From positions 62,001 through 126,000 of the forward strand of contig CAJXTU010000005.1 of assembly GCA_913060865.1 (NCBI GenBank): a stretch of DNA of 64,000 bases, written 5' to 3'. The notes beneath the pieces are model-generated. The model was given only the letters and a program-made list of their open reading frames with translations, was not told where the DNA came from and did no database searches. This document shows positions 1 through 8,232 of this stretch, one piece after another; position 1 is the stretch's first letter, and each line of letters starts with the position of its first letter. Source of the DNA: an uncultured Cycloclasticus sp. (GTDB lineage: Bacteria > Pseudomonadota > Gammaproteobacteria > Methylococcales > Cycloclasticaceae). The translations under genes were made by a program, and so were the position numbers.

Positions 1-1038
1 CCTGGTTTAAGGGTCAAACCAAAACCTGACAACCAGCAAGGCGGACTCAACCGCATCGGGGTGGAGGTGTATGGCAGCCCCATTTTAGCCACCTTTACCG
101 ACCGCGACTTAAGTTTGGCAGGGCGAGTACACATTAACCAAGACGGGGCGCTATTTTCAAAACTAATCCATTTTAAACGGCCTTTTCTCCGGCTTCCCAA
201 TCTAGCTATCCACATGAACTCAACGGTTAATACAGATGGGCTAAAGCTAAACAAGCAGACAGAGCTGCCGTTATTACTATCCATTGCCAATACGCAATCA
301 GGTGAGCAGCCTAAATTGATAGATTTAATAGCCGCCGAACTCAATATCAGCCCTGATAATATTGCCGCATGGGAGCTACATACTTGCGACACTCAAGCAG
401 GGACTTTATACGGTGTTAATGATGAGTTTTATGCCAATAGCCAACTGGATAATTTAGCCTCATGCCATGCTGGACTTAGTGCCTTGCTATCTAACAACTC
501 ACTGACTGCTAAACAGTTTAATGTTTGTGCTTTTTTTGACCACGAAGAAATTGGCAGCAACAGCCATAAAGGCGCGGATGGCAGCTTTCTACCGGATGTA
601 TTAGAACGTATCGCCAGCTCTTTAGCTGTCTCCACAGAAGGCTATAAGCGCGCTCTATCCAACAGTTTTATGATCAGCGCGGACATGGCGCATGCCTATC
701 AACCCAATTTCCCTAATGCTTACGAACCCGATCACAAAGTCTTCGTTAATCAAGGGCCCGTTATCAAGGTAAACGCCAATATACGCTATGCATCAAACAG
801 CGCCTCGCAAGCTCGTTTTATCCAGTTATGCGATAGGGCTAACGTACCTTACCAACAGTATTCACACCGAACCGATATCGGTTGCGGCAGTACCATTGGC
901 CCTATGACATCGGCGCAATTAGGCATTCAGACCGTTGATGTTGGTTGCCCTATGTGGGCAATGCACAGTATTCGTGAAAGTGCTGGCGTCCTCGATCATG
1001 ACTACATGACCCGCGTATTTACTCAATTTTTTAGTTAA
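1..1038 (+). CDS. apeB: M18 family aspartyl/general aminopeptidase, 5'-truncated by window edge
   Basis: Zinc-dependent cytosolic aminopeptidase of family M18, which removes N-terminal residues from peptides. The reading frame is open from base 1, and the residues before the first in-frame GTG (position 61) already match the family (GLRVKPKPD, then GVEVYGSPILATF). The N-terminus of roughly 80-90 residues therefore lies outside the window. Visible motifs are the active-site segment FFDHEEIGSNS, the SADMAHA segment with its metal-binding Asp and His, and the C-terminal GCPMWAMHSIRES block typical of M18. The next gene starts 5 bases downstream, so the two may be co-transcribed. The family call is firm; apeB follows pseudomonad usage. 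Confidence 0.9.
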   Translation, partial: PGLRVKPKPDNQQGGLNRIGVEVYGSPILATFTDRDLSLAGRVHINQDGALFSKLIHFKRPFLRLPNLAIHMNSTVNTDGLKLNKQTELPLLLSIANTQSGEQPKLIDLIAAELNISPDNIAAWELHTCDTQAGTLYGVNDEFYANSQLDNLASCHAGLSALLSNNSLTAKQFNVCAFFDHEEIGSNSHKGADGSFLPDVLERIASSLAVSTEGYKRALSNSFMISADMAHAYQPNFPNAYEPDHKVFVNQGPVIKVNANIRYASNSASQARFIQLCDRANVPYQQYSHRTDIGCGSTIGPMTSAQLGIQTVDVGCPMWAMHSIRESAGVLDHDYMTRVFTQFFS

Positions 1039-1043
1039 ACATT

Positions 1044-1892
1044 ATGAAATTCAAATTTACCATTTTAATATTTGCCGTGGCTGCTGTAGCCATCTTTTTT
1101 ATGCGTCAAGAAAACTTCGTGCCACGCACTTCTCTTGATATTTATCAGCACTTTATTGATAAAACAGAAGCCGATGCCATACCAGGACTAACACCCGAGT
1201 CTGCTCTAGAAATTCAAAAACATGTCGTCTACGCCTTATCTGAAAACTGGGGGGGTATCGCCGGTTACAAAGCGGCGATAACTAACCCGAGCATTCAACA
1301 AAAAATGGGCATAAAAGAGCCTTTATTAGGTATTTTTCTAAACAAAATGCTACTCGACAGCCCTGCCACAATAAATATCTCAGATGCGACGCATCCATTT
1401 GCCGAAGCAAACCTATTAGTCCGCATAAAAGACACCTCGATCAACGAAGCACAAACGAATGAAGAAATTTTGGCTGCAATCGACCAAGTGATTCCATTTA
1501 TCGAAATCCCTGACCGTCTTTTTTCGACCAAAGACCCTTTAAATGCAGACATGCTGACAGCCATTAATACCGGCGCTCGGTATGGTGTTATGGGCGAGCC
1601 CATTCCAATGGCCGCGATTGGTAACCTTAACCATTGCCAGGTCGGAATCGTGTATGAAGACCGTAGTCATTTAAAAACAGGTGCTTGCTCCACACTTATG
1701 GGCAACCCTGTTAATGTTATTCGCTGGTTAAGAGACAAGCTATTAACCCTAAATTATCCTTTAAAACCAGGCTCATATTTGTCACTAGGTAGTTTAACCT
1801 CACCCGTCCCAATTAAAAAAGGACGTTTAACGGCGATTTATACGGGTTTGGGCACACAATCCCATGTGGCTGTTAATGTTACATTTAAATAG
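1044..1892 (+). CDS. Membrane-anchored 2-keto-4-pentenoate hydratase-like protein (MhpD/FAH fold)
   Basis: A 282-residue protein of the hydratase/decarboxylase superfamily that includes MhpD, which hydrates 2-hydroxypenta-2,4-dienoate in meta-cleavage pathways. Matching blocks are GYKAAIT (Lys76), MGIKEPLLGIF, PFIEIPDRL (Glu154), NTGARYGVMG, GNPVNVIRWL and PGSYLSLGSLTSP. Two features are odd. Residues 5-20 form a hydrophobic segment resembling a signal anchor, which cytosolic MhpD lacks. The metal-site motif ExE is changed: Glu121 is kept, but the second Glu is Asn123 (codon 1410-1412). The fold is well supported, but the reaction is uncertain and the protein may act at the membrane or in the periplasm. 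Confidence 0.72.
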   Translation: MKFKFTILIFAVAAVAIFFMRQENFVPRTSLDIYQHFIDKTEADAIPGLTPESALEIQKHVVYALSENWGGIAGYKAAITNPSIQQKMGIKEPLLGIFLNKMLLDSPATINISDATHPFAEANLLVRIKDTSINEAQTNEEILAAIDQVIPFIEIPDRLFSTKDPLNADMLTAINTGARYGVMGEPIPMAAIGNLNHCQVGIVYEDRSHLKTGACSTLMGNPVNVIRWLRDKLLTLNYPLKPGSYLSLGSLTSPVPIKKGRLTAIYTGLGTQSHVAVNVTFK

Positions 1893-1950
1893 CGTTAAAG
1901 GTCACTGGAGGAGGAATCGATATAGCATATCGACTGTCTCACACCATTAA

Positions 1951-2334
1951 ACCAAAGAAGCACACTGGGGCAACACATTATTTGAAAAATTAGGTGGTAA
2001 ACCTGCTGTAAATGCAGCTGTTGATATCTTTTATAAGAAAGTACTCGCCGATGATCGAATCAACCGGTTCTTCGACGGTATTGATATGGACAGACAAGCA
2101 GCAAAACAAAAAGCCTTTATGACGATGGCCTTTGGCGGCCCTAACCTTTATTCAGGCGATGACATGCGAAGAGGGCACGCTCACTTAGTTGAGACTGGTT
2201 TAGATGATAGCCACGTTGATGCTGTTGTTGAAAATTTGGCCGCTACTCTAACTGAACCGTGCGTATTTGATGACTTAATAGGTGGCGTTGTTGCTGTTTT
2301 TGAAGCAGTACGCGATGACGTTCTAGGTAAATAA
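1951..2334 (+). CDS. Truncated haemoglobin, group I, without a recognisable start codon
   Basis: The frame encodes a nearly complete group I 2-on-2 globin. It begins around LFEKLGGKPAVNAAVDIFY, continues with RFFDGIDMDRQ, AFGGPNLYSG and MRRGHAHLVETGLDDSHVD (proximal-His region), and ends with DDLIGGVVAVFEAVRDDVLGK. Such proteins bind O2 or NO. The frame is closed by TAA at 1948-1950. No ATG, GTG or TTG occurs in frame before the internal ATG at 2086, which would remove the first two helices. The 5' end may be mutated, frameshifted or mis-sequenced, or the gene may be a pseudogene. A purine-rich GGAGGAGG at about 1906 shows where translation would once have started. Confidence 0.75.
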   Translation, partial: TKEAHWGNTLFEKLGGKPAVNAAVDIFYKKVLADDRINRFFDGIDMDRQAAKQKAFMTMAFGGPNLYSGDDMRRGHAHLVETGLDDSHVDAVVENLAATLTEPCVFDDLIGGVVAVFEAVRDDVLGK

Positions 2335-2346
2335 AATTCTGTTATA

Positions 2347-2379
2347 AAAAGGCCGCTATATAATATATAGCGGCCTTTT
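2347..2379. terminator. Bidirectional Rho-independent terminator
   Basis: A perfect 15-bp stem (AAAAGGCCGCTATAT and its complement) with a 3-base loop, flanked by A and T runs. It lies between the globin frame (plus) and the cytochrome b561 gene (minus), which converge here, so it can serve both. Confidence 0.9.
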
Positions 2380-2415
2380 CACTTAACTATTTCCGTTCAT
2401 AAAACAGGAGTATAA

Positions 2416-2976
2416 CTACCCGATGTTTTTGCCCAACATCCTTCTTAGCGTGCCATCTTTATCCATAAAATGATGCTTTAGCGCACCCGCTAGGTGTAAA
2501 AGAAACGCGACAAACATTACCTTACCTGCAATTTCATGCGTCTCATGTGCCGTGCCAGCGAACGGGCCATTAATCGGTATCATCTTGCCAGCTTCATCAG
2601 GATCTGGTGTTGCTGCTAACAACTCCAACCCAAAAATGTCCAGCCCATACCCACCTAAGCCCGACATTAACATACCAGAAATTGGCATTACGACCGTTGC
2701 AATAATCAACACCCAGTGTACGACTCTAGATAAAGACTGTTCCCAAGCCTTATATTCACTGGCAGGTTCCGGCCAGCCTTGCTTTAAACGCCATATAACA
2801 CGCATCAGAATAACAATAAAAATAAGCATACCAACGGATTTATGAATTGGGTAAAGTGCATACACTTTAAAATCAGTCATGTAGACACCCACCGCCACCA
2901 TAACAATCATGGTTAATCCCACAATCCAATGTAATGCAACGGATACACCCGATAACTTTGCTTTCGAATCACTCAT
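2416..2976 (-). CDS. Cytochrome b561 family protein (CybB/YceJ-like)
   Basis: A 186-residue inner-membrane di-haem b-type cytochrome. Four hydrophobic segments are visible, with the family's typical start SVALHWIVGLTMIVM (haem-ligand His) and later His residues in YPIHKSVGMLIF, ARVVHW-like SRVVHWVL and HETHEIAGKVMFVAFLLHLAGALKHHF. Family members move electrons between quinol and periplasmic acceptors; YceJ works with the periplasmic protein YceI, which is not seen here. It is a single-gene unit, divergent from the dioxygenase-like gene at 3059 and convergent with the globin frame. The physiological partner is unknown. Confidence 0.88.
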   Translation of the reverse strand: MSDSKAKLSGVSVALHWIVGLTMIVMVAVGVYMTDFKVYALYPIHKSVGMLIFIVILMRVIWRLKQGWPEPASEYKAWEQSLSRVVHWVLIIATVVMPISGMLMSGLGGYGLDIFGLELLAATPDPDEAGKMIPINGPFAGTAHETHEIAGKVMFVAFLLHLAGALKHHFMDKDGTLRRMLGKNIG

Positions 2977-3016
2977 TTAAAACTCCCCTTCTTTTTTTAA
3001 GTTACTTAAGCATTAG

Positions 3017-3028
3017 ATGATATATCAT
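3017..3028. promoter_or_regulatory. 12-bp perfect palindrome in a divergent promoter region
   Basis: ATGATATATCAT lies in the short gap between the divergent cytochrome b561 and dioxygenase-like genes. It could be an operator, but an AT-rich palindrome of this length can arise by chance. Confidence 0.2.
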
Positions 3029-3058
3029 ATCTGTTCTAATTTAAACTATTTGAAACTC

Positions 3059-3868
3059 ATGTCTAACACTCGTTTTCCTTCTATATACATCCCTCATGGC
3101 GGCGGCCCCTGTTTTTTTATGGACTGGACACGTGGTCCGGCAGATACGTGGGACACCATGAAAAAATGGCTACAAAATCTACATAAAAGCCTACCAAGAA
3201 AACCAAAAGCTATTGTCATTATTTCTGCACATTGGGAAGAAAAAGTGATTAGAATCAACTCACAGCCTAACCCACCACTATATTTTGATTATTACGGCTT
3301 TCCACCCCACACTTACGAGCTAACTTACCCTGCCCCAGGTTCACCTGAACTTGCCAAACAGATACAAACACTTCTACACAACGCGGATATAAAGAGTGCT
3401 CTTGATCCGGATCACGGCTATGACCACGGTACGTTTGTCCCCTTAAAAGTGATGTTTCCTGATGCCGATATTCCCGTTGTTCAGGTTTCCTTACAGCATG
3501 ACCTAGACCCTGCCTACCATATTCAAGTTGGCGCAGCACTTCAGTCTTTAAGAGAGCAAGACATTTTTATTCTCGGTAGCGGCATGAGCTTTCATAATAT
3601 GGAGATATTAATGCAAGGCCAAGATACAGGCAATCATTCAACCCACTTTGACAATTGGCTAACCAGCGCCTGTACAGCTGAACCCAAAGAACGAAACAAG
3701 CAGCTTGAAAACTGGCTCAACGCGCCTTCCGCTCAACAGTCACATCCAAGGGAAGAGCACTTACTGCCGTTAATGGTCGTTGCTGGAACTGCCGGAGATG
3801 ACCTAGGAAAAAACATATTCAAAGACAATGTTATGGGAGCTAACGTATCAGCCTATCAATTTGGTTAA
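3059..3868 (+). CDS. Class III extradiol dioxygenase-like protein (LigB/DODA family)
   Basis: A 269-residue protein of the LigB/4,5-DOPA dioxygenase family, non-haem iron or zinc enzymes that open catechol-type rings. The likely metal ligands are in YIPHGGGPCFF, SAHWE, DHGTFVPL and SGMSFHN. The start at 3059 (MSNTRFPSIYIPHGG) fits the family N-terminus, and an upstream in-frame ATG at 3017 would add 14 unconserved residues. It is monocistronic and ends at a strong convergent terminator. Given the aromatic-degradation setting, ring cleavage is plausible, but bacterial DODA-type proteins have varied or unknown substrates. Confidence 0.85.
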   Translation: MSNTRFPSIYIPHGGGPCFFMDWTRGPADTWDTMKKWLQNLHKSLPRKPKAIVIISAHWEEKVIRINSQPNPPLYFDYYGFPPHTYELTYPAPGSPELAKQIQTLLHNADIKSALDPDHGYDHGTFVPLKVMFPDADIPVVQVSLQHDLDPAYHIQVGAALQSLREQDIFILGSGMSFHNMEILMQGQDTGNHSTHFDNWLTSACTAEPKERNKQLENWLNAPSAQQSHPREEHLLPLMVVAGTAGDDLGKNIFKDNVMGANVSAYQFG

Positions 3869-3964
3869 CTCGATACAGTCAACAAACCAGATCTCAACAC
3901 GAGTTAAAGCTTAATACAGGTAAAATCCAGCCGAGGTAACAAAGATGCTTTGTTGGATATAGTT

Positions 3965-3992
3965 AAAAAAGGGTGAGTAATCACCCTTTTTT
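3965..3992. terminator. Bidirectional Rho-independent terminator
   Basis: A 12-bp perfect stem (AAAAAAGGGTGA/TCACCCTTTTTT) around a GTAA loop. It separates the plus-strand dioxygenase-like gene from the 3' end of the minus-strand catabolic operon and can end both transcripts. Confidence 0.92.
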
Positions 3993-4002
3993 ATTATCAA
4001 AC

Positions 4003-4821
4003 TTACCAAGAGGTCCAGCCACCATCATGCGCGATGACTTGCCCCGTCATAAATGATGCTGCATCGCTAGCTAAATACACCAATAAGCCAGCTAATTCTT
4101 CAGGGTTGCCTGTTCTATTCAATGGCGTTAATTCATGTAGCTTGCCTACCATCGCGGCAATATCCGCCTCACTTAGCGGCAATGCCTCACGACCCAATTG
4201 CGTACCCAAGTGCCAGCCTGGCGCTATCGCATTACAACGAATACCTTCCTTTCCATATTCCACAGCAACTTGTTTAGTAAATGTGGCTACTGCACCTTTA
4301 GAGGCAGAGTAATTTGCGGCTACCGCAGACAAATCATTCGACACACCACCCAAACCAGCCACAGAAGAAATATTAATAATAGAGCCTTTCTTTTGAACCA
4401 TCATTTGCGGAAGCACTACTTTAGTACAAAGGAAAACACCCCGAGTATTAACCGCATTAACACGATCCCAGTCTTCTAGCAGCATGTCATGTATCCGATC
4501 TGCAGGGCTCGCTATGCCCGCATTATTCACGAGAATATCCAGCCGGCCATGCTCCTTAAGTGTCGTCGCGCTCATTGTCTCCACTGAGTCGGGATCACTC
4601 ACATCAACAGTTATTGATGTAGCCGTGCCGCCCGTAGCGCGTATTTCTTCAGCCGTCTTTTCCGCTGCGGCCAAGTCAATATCTGCTGAAACAACCGTCG
4701 CACCTGCCGTTCCAAGCGCACGCGCAAAGACATTACCTAAACCCGAGCCGGAGCCAGTAACAACCGCAACCTGTCCATCTAAGCGGAATAAATCTAATGA
4801 AAATGCTGGATACTGACTCAT
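4003..4821 (-). CDS. Short-chain dehydrogenase/reductase (SDR), last gene of the first Rieske operon
   Basis: A 272-residue classical SDR. It has the nucleotide-binding motif TGSGSGLG near residue 22, the NNAG motif, a Ser in SSVAG and the catalytic YSASK. A plausible role is oxidation of a cis-dihydrodiol or a related alcohol made by the upstream dioxygenase, as NahB-type SDRs do; this is inferred from position. Its start overlaps the stop of the preceding SDR by 4 bases, so translation is probably coupled. It is followed by the terminator at 3965-3992. Confidence 0.9.
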   Translation of the reverse strand: MSQYPAFSLDLFRLDGQVAVVTGSGSGLGNVFARALGTAGATVVSADIDLAAAEKTAEEIRATGGTATSITVDVSDPDSVETMSATTLKEHGRLDILVNNAGIASPADRIHDMLLEDWDRVNAVNTRGVFLCTKVVLPQMMVQKKGSIINISSVAGLGGVSNDLSAVAANYSASKGAVATFTKQVAVEYGKEGIRCNAIAPGWHLGTQLGREALPLSEADIAAMVGKLHELTPLNRTGNPEELAGLLVYLASDAASFMTGQVIAHDGGWTSW

Positions 4822-5576
4822 TGCGCTGTATACCCGCCGTCAATAGGAATAATCGCACCAGTAATAAACCTCGATTCTTCACTGGATAGAAACGCAACTA
4901 AGTTAGCAATTTCTTCCGGTTCTGCGCCTCGACCTAAGGGTGTCATACTCGATGCTGCCTCAATAAACTCAGGACCAATTCTCTTGACCATAGGCGTTAG
5001 CACAAGGCCGGGGCAAATAGCATTCGCTCGAATATTATGCGGCGCATAAGTCACCGCCCACGCTCGTGTTAACGAAATGACCGCCCCTTTTGAGGCACAG
5101 TAAGAATGCAAACCACCGGGCGTTCCAATCAGCCCGCCTATTGAAGACGTTGTTGTGATGGACCCACCTTTACCGCCCGCTATCATACTTTTAAGCGCAT
5201 ATTTAGCCGCCAAAAATACACCACGCGTGTTAATTGACTGAACTTTTTCCCAATCATCCACTTCCATTTCATCAGTATTGCCATCATTGTCTTCAAAGCC
5301 GGCATTATTAAAAAGGATAGATACTGGTCCAAAAGCGGCCTCTGCAGCGGCTGTCATACTTTTTACTAATGACTCCTCCGACACATCACAATACTCTGCA
5401 ATCGCACGACCACCTTGTTGCTTAATTAAGTCCAGCGTTTCGGCATTACCCTCTTTGTTAATATCCGCCAAGCAAACACTTGCTCCCTCTGAGGCCAAGC
5501 GAATGGCTGTTGCGCGCCCCATTCCCGATGATGAACCGGTTACTATGGCATGATGCCCTTCCATTCGTGCTGTCAT
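4818..5576 (-). CDS. Short-chain dehydrogenase/reductase (SDR)
   Basis: A 252-residue classical SDR with TGSSSGMG at the nucleotide site, NNAGFED, SSIGG and the catalytic YCASK motif. The C-terminus GAIIPIDGGYTAQ is typical. It lies between a Rieske beta subunit and another SDR on the same strand, 28 bases after the beta gene. A dihydrodiol or alcohol dehydrogenase role is likely, but the substrate cannot be read from sequence. Confidence 0.9.
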   Translation of the reverse strand: MTARMEGHHAIVTGSSSGMGRATAIRLASEGASVCLADINKEGNAETLDLIKQQGGRAIAEYCDVSEESLVKSMTAAAEAAFGPVSILFNNAGFEDNDGNTDEMEVDDWEKVQSINTRGVFLAAKYALKSMIAGGKGGSITTTSSIGGLIGTPGGLHSYCASKGAVISLTRAWAVTYAPHNIRANAICPGLVLTPMVKRIGPEFIEAASSMTPLGRGAEPEEIANLVAFLSSEESRFITGAIIPIDGGYTAQ

Positions 5577-5604
5577 TATCTCTCCTTACTTAAAATTTTT
5601 ATAA

Positions 5605-6147
5605 TCAGAAAAACATGTTTAGGTTTTTGTCGACGATCACCCGTTCAGGTAAAAATACCGTTCTTGAGACCAGTTTTAAACCATCACCTGTATCACGCAG
5701 CAAATCTTTGCGCGTACCCGTATGACTAATATGGTCTTTATCTCGCCTTGAGCGTAGCAAAGTAAACTTGCTTCGTACGTCGTAAACGCTAGCTTCATCG
5801 GTACAAAACGATTCAATATTTGTTACTGTGCGGATATGATGTGTCGCAGGGTCATTTAACCAAACCATGCCGGTATCTTCTCGAGCAGCGCGCTGCTTCA
5901 GCTTTTCAAAGTTTTCATCATAAATCATCGTTTCGCAGATCGAGCTTTTCCCTGGTCTGTTGCGTCGATACGTATTCATTGGTATAGGCATTTTATAAAC
6001 GATGCTTTCATCCAACATAGCTAACCAATCATCGTAACGCTCCTCATCCAAAACACGTGCTTCAGCTGCCAAAAACCGCTCAATTCGATATGCTGTTTCC
6101 ATATCAGTATCTTTACCCACCGCTGCTATTTTTTGTTTTTTAGCCAT
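5605..6147 (-). CDS. Ring-hydroxylating dioxygenase beta subunit
   Basis: A 180-residue structural small subunit of an alpha3-beta3 Rieske dioxygenase. It shows the typical pattern: a helical N-terminus with RIERFLAAEARVLDEERYDDWLAML, then YKMPIPM, and a C-terminal RKDLLRDTGDGLKLVSRTVFLPE block. Its start overlaps the end of the alpha gene by 8 bases, a strong sign that the two products are made together. It contains no catalytic metal site, as expected for beta subunits. Confidence 0.92.
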   Translation of the reverse strand: MAKKQKIAAVGKDTDMETAYRIERFLAAEARVLDEERYDDWLAMLDESIVYKMPIPMNTYRRNRPGKSSICETMIYDENFEKLKQRAAREDTGMVWLNDPATHHIRTVTNIESFCTDEASVYDVRSKFTLLRSRRDKDHISHTGTRKDLLRDTGDGLKLVSRTVFLPERVIVDKNLNMFF

Positions 6148-7495
6148 TGGCAGACTCCTTCTTAGCTAATTTCTTTGGCAAGATCTCATTGACTGATTCA
6201 GCTAACATCGTTCGTTGCCACTGCGCATAAAATTCACGCTGACAAAGCTCATTAACGATACCAGGAGACGCTTCCCCAGGCCCTTCCCAGTCCATTTTTC
6301 GCCCTTGAGCCATGCCTAACCAGCCTTTCATTTGCCGAGTTGCATAACCATTAGGCGAATGCGTAATCGCCTCGGTAAAGTCACCGTCGTCACCTTCTAA
6401 AATGCCAGCCGTGCCAAATGTTTGGCCAACATGTTTAACGATAATATCTTTTACTTCATCAGGCGTATTTTTATCCGCCATCGAGTAAGTCGCTACTTCA
6501 AAAGCACCTGGACCCTTGGGGTGAATAACACGGAGTAGGTTTAAGCCTTGAATAATTTGTAGATTAGGGAAAACACCCATATGAGTTTCTGAGCCCAGTA
6601 ACTGATTACCTCGAACATCACCTAAACGCTCTACAACGCTTGGCCTTACTTGCTCAAGATATTCAATACACGGCCCAGGATTATCGTATAAGGCATAACC
6701 AGACTGCCCATCAAGTGTGGATAAAACTGTATGCGGCGGTATTGCAACCTGCATTTGTCCGGAGTCATCAAAGCCGGTGTTATCTTTCCCGATCCCAAGT
6801 ACTGATTCGCCGCGCCCTTGGCCAATCGTACCAACCACTCGCATGGCACCTGCGTGCGCCCAAGCAACGTGGTAACCATCACCAATCGCATTTTCAACTG
6901 GTAATTTCCAGTTGCCTGGAATTTCTACTCGAAATGGCGTACCAATAAGCTCCATCCCTTCTGGAGAAGCATCAAGTACAACATCTAGGTAATACGCCAT
7001 ATCACCTAAGTACTCAACAAGGTCAGGGCCTTCTTCTGCAAAGGTGCCAAATATCATACCCTTGTAATTCTGCACACGAGCAACGGGAACTAAACCCAAT
7101 TTACTACGATCTAAATTGTCGTATATTGCCTCTTCGAGAGGAACCGCAGCTAGCTCGCCCATATTGTCATATGCCCAACCATGATATGAACAGGTAAAGG
7201 CTTTAGTTTTACCCCACTCCGCATGGCATACCTTGTTACCCCGATGCGTACAGGCATTCAAGAAGGCTCTTACTTCACCATCTTCACCGCGCACGACAAT
7301 TACGTCGTCTTCGCCCATGTAAGTACGCAAAAAATCACCCGCTTCGGGGATTTGGCTATCGTGCCCCAAAAAAAGCCAACAGCGATTAAAAATCTGTTTT
7401 AGCTCGTCTTGATATATCTCTGGTTCCCAAAAAATGCTGCGCGATTGCAACGCGGCGTCATTATCTATTAATTTATTATAATCAAACTTACTCAT
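6140..7495 (-). CDS. Aromatic ring-hydroxylating dioxygenase alpha subunit (naphthalene-dioxygenase-like)
   Basis: A 451-residue catalytic subunit. The Rieske [2Fe-2S] site is C82-x-H84-x17-C102-x2-H105. The mononuclear iron site lies in VENAIGDGYHVAWAH, with bridging Asp206 and ligands His209 and His214. The GDxYHVxW(T/A)H form resembles naphthalene dioxygenase, so attack on a polycyclic ring is a reasonable guess. Its beta subunit overlaps it directly downstream. No ferredoxin or reductase gene is next to it; the set at 60332-61778 could supply electrons. The start has a good upstream AGGATGAGAG region. Confidence 0.93.
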   Translation of the reverse strand: MSKFDYNKLIDNDAALQSRSIFWEPEIYQDELKQIFNRCWLFLGHDSQIPEAGDFLRTYMGEDDVIVVRGEDGEVRAFLNACTHRGNKVCHAEWGKTKAFTCSYHGWAYDNMGELAAVPLEEAIYDNLDRSKLGLVPVARVQNYKGMIFGTFAEEGPDLVEYLGDMAYYLDVVLDASPEGMELIGTPFRVEIPGNWKLPVENAIGDGYHVAWAHAGAMRVVGTIGQGRGESVLGIGKDNTGFDDSGQMQVAIPPHTVLSTLDGQSGYALYDNPGPCIEYLEQVRPSVVERLGDVRGNQLLGSETHMGVFPNLQIIQGLNLLRVIHPKGPGAFEVATYSMADKNTPDEVKDIIVKHVGQTFGTAGILEGDDGDFTEAITHSPNGYATRQMKGWLGMAQGRKMDWEGPGEASPGIVNELCQREFYAQWQRTMLAESVNEILPKKLAKKESANG

Positions 7496-7545
7496 CTCTC
7501 ATCCTCCATGAACGCCACACCTTGGCTAAGCGCTCGAATTGACTA

Positions 7546-8205
7546 CTAACCGATTTGTTCTTTACCAGCCTCCATATCAGACATCACCGCTGCTGCTGCC
7601 TGCCAAGATGGCTTTTCACGCAAACGAGCTAACCAAGATAAAATATTAGGGTAGGGTGTCAAATCAAGACCAAGAAGAAATGACAGAGACGTAACCGCAC
7701 CAATAGCAATATCAGCAATGGAGTAATCACCACAGACATAATCTTGCCCTGCTAGCTGCTTGTTCAAAATGCTTAAAGCGCCTAAAAATGCTTCTTTTGT
7801 GCTAGTAACTGTTGTCTCATCCGGTTCGGGCGCTGTCATAGCAAAAAAGAAATTTAGCAACGCCGGTGCAAATGATGCGCCTTCCCACGCTACCCATTGT
7901 TGAACTGTAGCGCGTTTTTTTGAGTCTCTTGGCAATAAGCCAGATGATGGGTTTGCATCAGCAAGGTATTGAAGAATAGCCCCAGACTCCCAAAGAATAA
8001 AACCATTGTCATCAATGGTTGGCGTGACACCATTGGGGTTTATTTGTCGGTAAGGTGCATCAGCAGGCCGACAATCTTCCATCCTATCGAGTGCGCTTAC
8101 TTCGTAAGCAACACCCATTTCTTCTAACGCAATAACGGCTTTGCAACCATTACGAGAACCACCAAACGGGTCTCCTTCTGCTTGTATATGGTAAAGCTTA
8201 ATCAT
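7546..8205 (-). CDS. Glutathione S-transferase
   Basis: A 219-residue cytosolic GST with an N-terminal thioredoxin-fold domain (the cis-Pro region NPNGVTPTI and the glutathione-contacting LWESGAILQYLAD) and a helical C-terminal domain. GST genes often accompany aromatic dioxygenase operons (BphK, for example), where they may detoxify epoxides or chlorinated and quinone intermediates. Here it lies between an SDR and the alpha1 gene on the same strand. The substrate is unknown. Confidence 0.88.
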   Translation of the reverse strand: MIKLYHIQAEGDPFGGSRNGCKAVIALEEMGVAYEVSALDRMEDCRPADAPYRQINPNGVTPTIDDNGFILWESGAILQYLADANPSSGLLPRDSKKRATVQQWVAWEGASFAPALLNFFFAMTAPEPDETTVTSTKEAFLGALSILNKQLAGQDYVCGDYSIADIAIGAVTSLSFLLGLDLTPYPNILSWLARLREKPSWQAAAAVMSDMEAGKEQIG

Positions 8206-8232
8206 GTTCTCTTCCTTATGTGATTTTTTAAA

